Source: Hellea sp. (GTDB taxonomy: Bacteria > Pseudomonadota > Alphaproteobacteria > Caulobacterales > Maricaulaceae). From it: a DNA stretch of 48,056 nucleotides. The stretch lies in NCBI GenBank assembly GCA_014238285.1, contig JABABK010000023.1, positions 1 through 48,056 of the forward strand, written 5' to 3'. The notes under the pieces were generated by a model, which was not told the DNA's origin, searched no databases, and saw only the letters and a program-made list of their open reading frames with translations. Positions 7,620-14,976 of the stretch are shown here, in pieces; position 1 is the stretch's first letter; each line of letters starts with the position of its first letter. The position numbers and the translations under genes were made by a program.

Positions 7620-8372
7620 TTAGTCTCCTTGTGTTTCTACGGTGTTTGATGTGAGAGAATGTTGATTGAGCGGCAGATGTAGGCGTGAGACCAGTTTGCT
7701 GTCCCGGTTGATACTCATGGGTAGCAACTGGCTCATGATTTTTTGAGATCCTTGAACGCCGCCTGCCGCCACTTGCGGGTTGGCTTCGTAATAACGACCC
7801 CAGCTTTCGCCGCCATCATTGAGGCGGGTTTGATCTGCGTTTGCCAAAGAAATTGGCTGGATTTGTAAGCGCTCAAAATATCGGCGCAAAGTCTGCGTCA
7901 CCGTCGACGCAATGTAAGCTTGGTTTTGACTTTCCATATAGGTGAGCAAAGCCGAGAAAAGGAAAATATAGCCGCCTAGTCCGCTGGATGCGAGACTGCC
8001 GACTTCCGTGATTTCAGACCGCGATACTTCTTGCCCTAAATTGTCCGCCAGCAGAATTTCAATTGGGGTGTCTAAATAGGATTCTAAAAAAAGACTTTCT
8101 TGCGCGGCGTACCGAAACCCGAGAGCCGCCAAAATTTTATCATCACGGTCTCTGACGCTCATGAGATAGGGATAATGCTCTGCGACCTGCGCGTTATATT
8201 TCTCAGCGAACAAACCTTCAATAAAGCTTTCAACGCGGCGGCGTTCATCCGTGAATTTGTGATTGATCGAAATCACACTTGGCGCCAAATTTGTAAATCG
8301 CTTCAGATCTTCTGGCGCGTATACATATTGTTCGGAAAATTCCTGCTCATGTCTTAAGGCGACTTGTATCAT
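7620..8372 (-). CDS. Thermostable hemolysin family protein (PF12261-like)
   Basis: A 250-residue protein of the family named after the Vibrio thermostable hemolysin. Characteristic parts are the segment around residues 68-105 (ILAALGFR, LFLESYLD, PIEILL), the ITEVGSLAS motif and the following long helix. The pattern resembles acyltransferases of the GNAT/LuxI type, so an acyl-transfer role next to an acyl-CoA synthetase is as likely as membrane lysis; that is inference. I chose the ATG at 8372 (GGA 11 bases upstream). An in-frame TTG at 8480 would add 36 poorly fitting residues and lies upstream of the predicted ECF promoter start. First gene of the minus-strand operon, divergent from the ECF sigma gene. 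Confidence 0.8.
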   Translation of the reverse strand: MIQVALRHEQEFSEQYVYAPEDLKRFTNLAPSVISINHKFTDERRRVESFIEGLFAEKYNAQVAEHYPYLMSVRDRDDKILAALGFRYAAQESLFLESYLDTPIEILLADNLGQEVSRSEITEVGSLASSGLGGYIFLFSALLTYMESQNQAYIASTVTQTLRRYFERLQIQPISLANADQTRLNDGGESWGRYYEANPQVAAGGVQGSQKIMSQLLPMSINRDSKLVSRLHLPLNQHSLTSNTVETQGD

Positions 8373-8406
8373 TTTTCTTTTTATCCTTTTACGGGCGTTT
8401 GATAAG

Positions 8407-8436
8407 AAGACGCTGCATGAGACGTTGCACCTCCAT
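8407..8436 (-). promoter_or_regulatory. ECF-sigma-type promoter, copy 2 (hemolysin-family operon)
   Basis: On the minus strand, ATGGAGGTGCAA (8436-8425), 12 unconserved bases, then CGTCTT (8412-8407). Both blocks and the spacing are identical to the copy before fecR. Taking GGAGGT as -35 and CGTCTT as -10 gives a 16-base spacer, typical of ECF promoters. A start near 8400 gives a leader of about 28 bases before the ATG at 8372. Confidence 0.65.
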
Positions 8437-8538
8437 GTTTTCTTGATTAAAAATTTGTAAGAGATAGAGGTGATACTCAAGTCACTGTTTTATAGGCTTT
8501 TTTATGTTTTTGATTCGCGGGGGTGAGCACAGAACACC

Positions 8539-8557
8539 TCAAAGGGCGTCCCTTTGA
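8539..8557 (+). promoter_or_regulatory. Perfect hairpin covering the ECF sigma start
   Basis: TCAAAGGG-CGT-CCCTTTGA is a perfect 8-bp inverted repeat with a 3-base loop. Its left arm contains the likely ribosome site (AAAGGG) and its right arm the TTG start codon at 8554. In RNA this would mask translation initiation; in DNA it could be an operator. Confidence 0.6.
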
Positions 8558-9084
8558 GCGATGAAACACGACAAATCCTGAGTGACGCCTTTATTGAAAA
8601 CCGCGTAAAATATTTACGGTTTTTAAAGGCCCGAGTTCGAAATGATGCGACAGCAGAAGATTTACTGCAGGATTTGTTTATCAAAATCACTCAAGCTAAA
8701 CTGCCAGAAACCATCGAAAAGCCAGAGAGCTTTATATATCGTATGGCATCCAATCTGATGCTCGACCATATTCGAGCGAGCAAAAGACGCCAAAACCGCA
8801 ATCAAGACTGGACAGATCAAGCGACAACCCAAGTGGGTAATGCAATGGCGTCTAATATCGTTCCAATTGATGACGTTATAATAGCTCGGGAAAAGCTCGA
8901 TGCAGTCAGAAAGTCTCTGGAAACACTATCGCCTAAATCGCGTGAAGCCTTTCGCCGCGCAAAGTTTCAAGGCCAAAGCTATAGTGAGATAGCCGAAGCA
9001 ATGTATATATCTGTAAGCACGGTTGAAAAACACATGATAAAAGCTTTGCGGCACGTCACTCAAGCTTTTGAGGACAATAAATGA
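8554..9084 (+). CDS. ECF RNA polymerase sigma factor (FecI-like)
   Basis: A 176-residue sigma-70 family factor of the ECF group, with a region 2 domain at about 10-80 (AEDLLQDLF, then YRMASNLMLDHIR) and a region 4 helix-turn-helix at about 120-170 (SYSEIAEAMYISVSTVEKHM). The family directs polymerase to a small regulon when released by its FecR partner. The only usable start is TTG at 8554: a stop lies 30 bases upstream in frame and the next methionine is deep inside region 2. That start lies in a perfect hairpin. It is followed 87 bases later by fecR and lies divergent from the hemolysin-family operon; three matching promoter motifs in the window are its probable targets. Confidence 0.92.
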   Translation: MSDETRQILSDAFIENRVKYLRFLKARVRNDATAEDLLQDLFIKITQAKLPETIEKPESFIYRMASNLMLDHIRASKRRQNRNQDWTDQATTQVGNAMASNIVPIDDVIIAREKLDAVRKSLETLSPKSREAFRRAKFQGQSYSEIAEAMYISVSTVEKHMIKALRHVTQAFEDNK

Positions 9085-9103
9085 TCAAAAATTTAGGATT
9101 CAT

Positions 9104-9133
9104 ATGGAGGTGCAATAAAGGCCATGCCGTCTT
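9104..9133 (+). promoter_or_regulatory. ECF-sigma-type promoter, copy 1 (fecR-receptor operon)
   Basis: ATGGAGGTGCAA (9104-9115), 12 unconserved bases, CGTCTT (9128-9133). Identical blocks and spacing occur divergently before the hemolysin-family gene. The predicted start near 9140 is about 32 bases before the fecR ATG. Placing this promoter between the sigma and fecR genes matches Fec-type systems, in which the sigma gene is expressed separately from the receptor genes. Confidence 0.65.
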
Positions 9134-9171
9134 AGCACTAACTTCAAAGGGAAATCGGTGTATGCCGTTAA

Positions 9172-10128
9172 ATGATTATGTCTAAGTCGGCTATTAAAGA
9201 ACAGGCGATTGCCTGGTATGCAAAGCTTCAATCAGATCAGGCCGAGCCTGAAGATTGGGAGAGCTTTACGCTTTGGCTTGAGGAAAGCCATGAGCATGGC
9301 GATGCCTATGATGCTTTAGAATTGTCCCTGGATAGTCTCCCAGAAGACATCATGTCAGAACCTGAAGTCTCTATCGCTGCCAATGAAAACAGACGAGGTT
9401 TTCTGTGGGGCGTCACCGGCATTGGTATTGCGGCGCTGTTTGCAGCAGCGTTCTTTATGCCAAATTTCGGCGGACAAGGGACGTATAATATCCAAGAGTT
9501 TGCAACAACGATCGGCGAACAAACGCAGGTCACACTAGCTGATGGGACAAAAGTTGATCTAAACACAAATAGTCGTTTGGTATTTGCGATGAACAAGACT
9601 GAGCGGATTGTCACCTTATCAAAAGGTGAAGCCCTTTTTGATATTGCGCAAGACAGTTCACGTAGTTTTCGGGTCGAAGCACTTGATACACAAATATGGG
9701 ATGTCGGGACGTTATTTGAGGTCGATGTTTCAGACGGCGACCTCTCAGTTGCGGTCATTGAAGGGCTAGTCGACGTCATTCCAGAAAATGCCGAAGATCA
9801 AAAAAAGCGCCTGACGCCCGGGCAAATGGCCGAGCGTAAGGCTGGAGAGCAAAATGTTACGGTTTCTAGTGCTGATATTGATGTGATTGCGAGCTGGACC
9901 GAAGGGGTTCTCAGCTTTGATGAAGCTCCGCTTCCTGAAATAATTGCCGAACTTAACCGATATTTTGAGACGCCGTTTGTGATCGCAAATAGCGCGCTTA
10001 ATCAAGAGACATTTTCGGGTGTCCTCAATTTGGGATCACAAGAAGAACTGACCCAAACACTTGAAAAGTTTCTACCGATCACAGCGCTTAAACAAGATGG
10101 AAAAATTAACCTGACCCCTCGGCTGTAA
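9172..10128 (+). CDS. FecR-family anti-sigma/signal-transfer protein
   Basis: A 318-residue inner-membrane regulator that binds the ECF sigma factor and relays the state of the outer-membrane receptor. The cytoplasmic N-terminus (1-75) carries the family pattern around W15, W29 and W35 (DUF4880-type), a single membrane helix spans about 76-96, and the periplasmic FecR domain follows (ATTIGEQTQVTLADGTKVDLN, then FRVEA). A C-terminal region (FDEAPLPEIIAELNRYF) matches the part that contacts the receptor's STN domain. Start is ATG at 9172 or 9178; the ribosome site is weak. The receptor gene follows after 18 bases, so the two are one operon driven by the ECF-like promoter at 9104-9133. Confidence 0.92.
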   Translation: MIMSKSAIKEQAIAWYAKLQSDQAEPEDWESFTLWLEESHEHGDAYDALELSLDSLPEDIMSEPEVSIAANENRRGFLWGVTGIGIAALFAAAFFMPNFGGQGTYNIQEFATTIGEQTQVTLADGTKVDLNTNSRLVFAMNKTERIVTLSKGEALFDIAQDSSRSFRVEALDTQIWDVGTLFEVDVSDGDLSVAVIEGLVDVIPENAEDQKKRLTPGQMAERKAGEQNVTVSSADIDVIASWTEGVLSFDEAPLPEIIAELNRYFETPFVIANSALNQETFSGVLNLGSQEELTQTLEKFLPITALKQDGKINLTPRL

Positions 10129-10146
10129 TCCTGTAACCAAGGCAAT

Positions 10147-12615
10147 ATGATTCACCCTGCGTTGAAATATGGATTGCTTTTGTCATGCCTGACATTTTCT
10201 ACGCCTATCTTTGCGCAAACGAATAAGGTGTACAATTTAGAGATACCTACCCAGTCCCTAGATAAAGCGTTGAAAGACATCGCGCAGCAAACAGGTATTT
10301 CAGTAAGTTTTTCGCGTAGGGCTTTAAAGCACTTATACACCTCGCCATTATCGGGTTCTTATAATTTAGATGAAGCCTTCGAACATGTCTTGACTGATAG
10401 TTTATATACATATGAGTTCTTAGGTGAAACCACTGTCAGAATTGTGGCTCGCTCAATACCGCCCCAAGAAACCGCAATCTCAATGCCCTCGCCGCAAGCA
10501 ATCCAACGTGATTTACGATTGCCGCAAATGCCCACGCGCCCTGCTAAGCCCAATACTTCACGAGACGAAATTATCGTCACGGCGATAAAGCGTGATAAGG
10601 GGCAATTACTTCAAAAAGCGCCTTATGGCGCCGCTGTCTTTGATGGGCAAATCATATCCGATATCGATTTGACTGAGACCAGTACGCTAGCCGGGCAAAT
10701 TGCTGGCCTTGAAATGACAAATCTTGGGCCAAGCCGGAATAAAATATCCATTCGCGGAATTTCAGATGGGGCCTTTAATGGTAGGCTGCAATCCACGGTG
10801 GGTGTTTACCTGGGCAATACGCCGATTAATTTTAACGCGCCATACCCTGAACTTCCTTTAGTTGATGTGAAAAGTGTCAATGTTTTGCGCGGTCCGCAAG
10901 GCTCGCTTTATGGCACGGGATCGCTCGGCGGCATATTGGCGATTGAGAAAAATCAGCCGGATACAACCGATAGCTATGGCTGGATTGAAGGTGGGCTTTC
11001 TTTTACGCAAGACGGCGGCACAAATCATCAACAACGCGCTATGCTAAATCTTGCGATTGGGTCCGACCTTGCTCTACGCGCCTCGGGCTATCATCACAAA
11101 CAAGAAGGTTATGTTGATGATATCCGCCGGAGCCTTAAAAACATCAATGACAATCAAACTCTTGGGGGCCGCGCTGCCCTGTTGTGGGAGATATCACCAG
11201 ACTGGTCTATTGATGCAGGGTTTGATTATCAGGACACGGATACATCGGATATGCAATATTCACTCGATAGTCTAGATGACTATCAACAAGCCAGTTATAT
11301 CGCGCAGCCCCATGATGATGATTTTTATCATCGTTTCGTCAATATTCAAGGCGAACTGAATTGGGGCGAAATCACATCGTCAACCTCTTGGATGACACGC
11401 AATATTGAAGACGTATTTGATGCGTCCATGTCATTGCCCGTGAATTTAAGCCAACCGATATCACCGACGTCATTTACGGAAACGAGACGGTTGACTTTAT
11501 TCTCTCATGAAAGCCGGATCAGTGCACAACTAACCGACTGGATCGATGTTTTGGGCGGTGTTTATTACGCGCAAAATGATGAACATTATGACGGTGTTTT
11601 TGATGTCTTGGACGACAATTCCGAACCCGTTTTCATCGATAGCCGCGACGATGATGCTCGCCAATTCGCAATATTTGGTGAGGCTGACATCGAACTGTCA
11701 GAAGACATATCAATTGTTGCTGGAGGCCGTTGGTTTGACAGCAAATTAAAAACAGAAACAGAAATAGACACATTTAGTGGGACTGCGACAGTCGCTGAAG
11801 GCTCAAACAAAGAAAGTGAATTTCTCCCCAAACTAGCCATTTCCTATGCTCCATCCGGTGATGTGTTTCTATATGGTCAGTTGTCGTCGGGTTATCGTGT
11901 CGGCGGCCTAAATATCGATAGCGCACAGCAAAGCTTTGATGACGATGATGATGACGAAATTCTCTCTGATTTCGAAGCTGATAAACTTTGGATGTATGAG
12001 CTGGGCGCAAAGACCGATTGGCTCGATAATCAGCTTCGTATAAATATTGCAGCATTTTTCATTGATTGGAAGAATGTTCAGTCTGAACAAATTCTCGCCA
12101 GTGGTTTTTCGACAATTTTAAACGCCGGAAATGCTAAGAATAAAGGCGTCGAAGTTGATTTGACCTATAGGCCCAATGATAGTTTTACACTTCAGCTTAA
12201 CGGCGCTTTTAACGATCCGGACCTCACAGCTACCAACCTGTTATTTGCAAGCGATGCGGAGGCACACTTACCACGCATTCCAAAATTATCAGGCGGGTTT
12301 TGGCTTCGTTATGAACAACCTTCTTTTTTAGGATCTAACTGGAAATCTACTTGGAGCGCTAATTATGCCTATACAGGCCGCTCTCAGTTAACATTTGTGA
12401 CAAACGATAACCGACGACAAGGCCGCAATCATCAACTTAATGGCAATCTAGTCCTGGAAAATGGGAACTGGCGCGCGAGAATTTTTGTCGACAATATTCT
12501 AAGTGATGATTCCAATACTTTCGCTTACGGCAATCCATTTGCGTTTCGCCAACAAGAGCAAATAACGCCCGTGCGTCCAACAACTATTGGCGTAGTCTTG
12601 CGAAGTGAATTTTAA
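10147..12615 (+). CDS. TonB-dependent receptor with signalling (STN) domain
   Basis: An 822-residue outer-membrane receptor. It has a signal peptide (cleavage after residue 23), an STN domain at about 28-95 of the kind that talks to FecR, a TonB box (DEIIVTA, 140-146), a plug (LRGPQGSLYGTGSLGG) and a 22-strand barrel ending in a C-terminal aromatic, Phe822. The family imports iron chelates, vitamins, sugars or other large ligands using TonB energy. The STN domain means binding of the ligand should also switch on the ECF sigma factor. An acidic stretch near residue 600 (six Asp in a row) lies in an extracellular loop or turn. The ligand is unknown; no Fur box was seen. Confidence 0.93.
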   Translation: MIHPALKYGLLLSCLTFSTPIFAQTNKVYNLEIPTQSLDKALKDIAQQTGISVSFSRRALKHLYTSPLSGSYNLDEAFEHVLTDSLYTYEFLGETTVRIVARSIPPQETAISMPSPQAIQRDLRLPQMPTRPAKPNTSRDEIIVTAIKRDKGQLLQKAPYGAAVFDGQIISDIDLTETSTLAGQIAGLEMTNLGPSRNKISIRGISDGAFNGRLQSTVGVYLGNTPINFNAPYPELPLVDVKSVNVLRGPQGSLYGTGSLGGILAIEKNQPDTTDSYGWIEGGLSFTQDGGTNHQQRAMLNLAIGSDLALRASGYHHKQEGYVDDIRRSLKNINDNQTLGGRAALLWEISPDWSIDAGFDYQDTDTSDMQYSLDSLDDYQQASYIAQPHDDDFYHRFVNIQGELNWGEITSSTSWMTRNIEDVFDASMSLPVNLSQPISPTSFTETRRLTLFSHESRISAQLTDWIDVLGGVYYAQNDEHYDGVFDVLDDNSEPVFIDSRDDDARQFAIFGEADIELSEDISIVAGGRWFDSKLKTETEIDTFSGTATVAEGSNKESEFLPKLAISYAPSGDVFLYGQLSSGYRVGGLNIDSAQQSFDDDDDDEILSDFEADKLWMYELGAKTDWLDNQLRINIAAFFIDWKNVQSEQILASGFSTILNAGNAKNKGVEVDLTYRPNDSFTLQLNGAFNDPDLTATNLLFASDAEAHLPRIPKLSGGFWLRYEQPSFLGSNWKSTWSANYAYTGRSQLTFVTNDNRRQGRNHQLNGNLVLENGNWRARIFVDNILSDDSNTFAYGNPFAFRQQEQITPVRPTTIGVVLRSEF

Positions 12616-12774
12616 GCCTGCAATGAGATACTAACATAAGGCTATTTCCTTCTCGTTTTTTGAATTTGAGTTGACTAAGTGGCCCATTGACTCTGTTAAT
12701 ATCCAATGGCGACGGATATCCGTCCCTCAACTTACGTCGCAAATCGGTTTAGAATCCAGAGAGGTGATAATGGG

Positions 12775-12850
12775 TGGCTCCGCAAGCAGGACTCGAACCT
12801 GCGACAAGGTGATTAACAGTCACCTGCTCTACCAACTGAGCTATTGCGGA
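12775..12850 (-). tRNA. tRNA-Asn (anticodon GTT)
   Basis: The minus strand folds into a standard 76-base cloverleaf with a 7-bp acceptor stem (TCCGCAA/TTGCGGA), discriminator G, encoded CCA, D-loop AGCTCAGTTGGTAGAGC, anticodon loop CTGTTAA with GTT, and T-loop GGTTCGAGTCC. The encoded CCA and G73 fit bacterial tRNA-Asn. Confidence 0.97.
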
Positions 12851-12925
12851 TCACCATAGGTGAACGTGCGGGCTGTTAGCAGAATTCTAGAGCAATGTAC
12901 AAGAGGAAAATTGCACCTTTTAGGC

Positions 12926-12952
12926 AAAAAAAATGGGAACACTGAGGTTCCC
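12926..12952 (-). terminator. Intrinsic terminator downstream of the DUF817 gene
   Basis: On the minus strand GGGAAC-CTCAGT-GTTCCC is followed by A and eight T. It lies about 125 bases beyond the DUF817 stop. A second hairpin (GTCTTC/GAAGAC, 12977-12993) lies in between, so the 3' region may be a structured UTR. Confidence 0.7.
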
Positions 12953-13077
12953 AAGGGTGTTAGGTGAATGGTGGGTGTCTTCATGGAGAAGACAAAGCCT
13001 TTATTAACGAATAAGGTAAATTAAATGTTAACGCAGCTTGTCTTTTTTCATATTTGATTCAGAAAACTTAATGAACC

Positions 13078-13944
13078 TTAAGCTACGGCCCGAGAATAAG
13101 TGGAGACAGGGCGATGGACCCACGCCACCATAACGAAGCTTATAATCATAAGAAGGAACCAAGACCCAAGCTTACCTAAAGAAACCGCCTCCCAGCCGGC
13201 TTCTTGATTTGGGTAATTCCAGGCTTGCGCAAACGTCGCGATATTTTCCGCGAACCAAATAAATAACGCCACCAAAAATAGACCAACAACCATCGGCATC
13301 GGCCAGTAGCGATTATCAGGCTTAAACCAAACAAGGCTCGGCCCGTAAATCACCACGGCCGCCAAAAACAAAAACAACCTGATATCCATTACATAATGGT
13401 GGCTAAAGAAATTGATATAAATAGCGGTGGCTAATATAAGCTGCGGCCATAACGGTGGAAATCGGGTGAACTGAAAATCAAAAATTCGCCATACCCTGGC
13501 AATATAACTCCCCACGCAAGCATACATAAACCCAGAAAATAGCGGAACAGATGCAATCTTCAAGACCGCCTCTTCAGAATATTCCCAAGATCCAATATTG
13601 GTTTTAAATATCTCCATAATGGTTCCGACAATGTGGAACAATAAAATTACCTTAGCCTCTTCAAAGGTTTCCAGCCTCGTTAGCAAAAGAATAGCCTGAA
13701 TAGAAACAGCGCAAATCGTAATAAAGTCATAGCGCGATAGGGCGGCGTCAACTGGATAAAACAAATGCGTCCCAAGCAAAACGCCCAACATTAATCCGCC
13801 AAAAATACAGGCCCAAGCTTGTTTGACACCGAAACTTAGAAACTCAAAGCAGAAGGTTTGAAAACGTGTTCGAACATATTTTACTCGCAAGTTCGTCTTA
13901 TGTCGATGCATCCAAGCTCTAATATTTTTATATTGTGATTCCAT
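13078..13944 (-). CDS. DUF817 (YoaT-like) integral membrane protein
   Basis: A 288-residue membrane protein with about seven or eight hydrophobic segments from residue 38 to the C-terminus. The central block with GSWEY and VPLFSGFMYACVGSYIAR matches the uncharacterised DUF817/YoaT family. The first 35 residues are basic and probably cytoplasmic. The function of the family is not known; no catalytic motif is obvious. The gene stands alone, divergent from the isoaspartyl peptidase, with a terminator downstream. Confidence 0.85.
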   Translation of the reverse strand: MESQYKNIRAWMHRHKTNLRVKYVRTRFQTFCFEFLSFGVKQAWACIFGGLMLGVLLGTHLFYPVDAALSRYDFITICAVSIQAILLLTRLETFEEAKVILLFHIVGTIMEIFKTNIGSWEYSEEAVLKIASVPLFSGFMYACVGSYIARVWRIFDFQFTRFPPLWPQLILATAIYINFFSHHYVMDIRLFLFLAAVVIYGPSLVWFKPDNRYWPMPMVVGLFLVALFIWFAENIATFAQAWNYPNQEAGWEAVSLGKLGSWFLLMIISFVMVAWVHRPVSTYSRAVA

Positions 13945-14084
13945 AAAACCTCATACAGGAACTGCCCGGTAGCATTATGGCCAAAGAATGGAAAATTTTA
14001 GGCAAAACAATTATTTGAAAATCCATATCTTGTTTGGTATTTTATATGCTAGAGCGCGCCAAATTAAATATATAGAAGCACCAC

Positions 14085-14963
14085 ATGACTTACGCCCTTA
14101 TCATTCACGGCGGCGCAGGCGCGCAGCCCGGAACCGACTACACCCTCCAAAAAGCCCATATGGGCGAACTAATCCTGCGTGGACAAGCCATGCTTGAAAC
14201 GGGCAAAGCCGCTATTGATGTTGTCACCGAAATGGTTGCCGATATGGAAGGCTGTGGTCTTTATGTGGCCGGCAAAGGCTCTGCCCCGAATACGCAGGGC
14301 GTATTTGAACTAGACGCAAGCATTATGGATGGGCCAGAACGCCGTGCAGGCGCCGTATCGGCGATTCAGAACATGGTTAGTCCCATTAAGGCGGCGAAGC
14401 TGGTAATGGATGACGGGCGACATGTGATGCTTAACGGCGATGGAGCGCGCGCGTTTGCCATCACTAAAGGCCTCGCCCCTGTTAATGACGCAGAGGCCTA
14501 TTACACGGAGCATGAGAAGCACGGCTCTATGGAACCTGTCTCTCACGGGACAGTCGGCGCTGTCGCGCTGGACACACAAGGTAATTTAGCAGCCGCCACA
14601 TCAACGGGCGGAACCTTTAACAAACGTCCCGGCCGCGTCGGCGACACACCTATCATCGGGTCAGGCACTTGGGCCGATGAACAAATTGCTATATCCTGCA
14701 CAGGCGAAGGCGAAGCCTTTATGCGCTCTTGCGCGGCCTATGATGTTTCGGCGCGTGTACGTTATGGGGACGCGTCGTTGAACGCAGCCGTCCATAGGAT
14801 GCTTGACCAAGTTGCAATCTGCGGCGGCGACGGCGGAGCGATCGCCATTCACACCAATGGAGACATTTCCATGCCCTATAATTCCCTTGGCATGAAACGG
14901 GCGTTTGTCACCGACACTATTCCAGCAACTGTTCGCGTCTTTGAAACTGAGCCCCCAGCGTAA
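14085..14963 (+). CDS. Isoaspartyl peptidase/L-asparaginase (Ntn hydrolase)
   Basis: A 292-residue type 2 (plant-type) asparaginase. These enzymes self-cleave and use the freed N-terminal threonine to hydrolyse beta-aspartyl dipeptides. The N-terminal IHGGAGA motif and the cleavage site HG-Thr156-VGAVALD are both present, as is the TGG loop near residue 170. Its neighbours are the cyanophycin genes on the opposite strand, 13 bases away tail to tail, so the likely job is to split beta-Asp-Arg released by cyanophycinase into aspartate and arginine. Family and catalytic residue are seen; the substrate is inferred from context. Confidence 0.92.
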   Translation: MTYALIIHGGAGAQPGTDYTLQKAHMGELILRGQAMLETGKAAIDVVTEMVADMEGCGLYVAGKGSAPNTQGVFELDASIMDGPERRAGAVSAIQNMVSPIKAAKLVMDDGRHVMLNGDGARAFAITKGLAPVNDAEAYYTEHEKHGSMEPVSHGTVGAVALDTQGNLAAATSTGGTFNKRPGRVGDTPIIGSGTWADEQIAISCTGEGEAFMRSCAAYDVSARVRYGDASLNAAVHRMLDQVAICGGDGGAIAIHTNGDISMPYNSLGMKRAFVTDTIPATVRVFETEPPA

Positions 14964-14976
14964 TCCGATAACGTAA

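Noticed and set aside
8389-8436. A 15-codon minus-strand reading frame ahead of the hemolysin-family gene, ending just before its ribosome site, as a leader peptide
   Set aside because: The ATG is part of the ECF promoter -35 block; transcription should start near 8400, inside the frame, so the leader would not be translated.
8373-8480. TTG at 8480 as the start of the hemolysin-family protein
   Set aside because: It adds 36 residues with no family resemblance and lies upstream of the predicted transcription start; the ATG at 8372 fits better.
12613-12660. Terminator after the TonB-dependent receptor
   Set aside because: The AGCCT/AGGCT stem is only 5 bp with a 19-base loop and the T-run lies well beyond it.
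2318-12850. A genomic island inserted at the 3' end of tRNA-Asn
   Set aside because: The block lies on the correct side, but no integrase and no duplicated tRNA 3' end was seen, and sequence character does not change sharply at the tRNA.
13003-13036. TTAA repeats near the DUF817 gene as a CtrA site
   Set aside because: The spacing between TTAA halves is not seven bases and the position is downstream of a gene.
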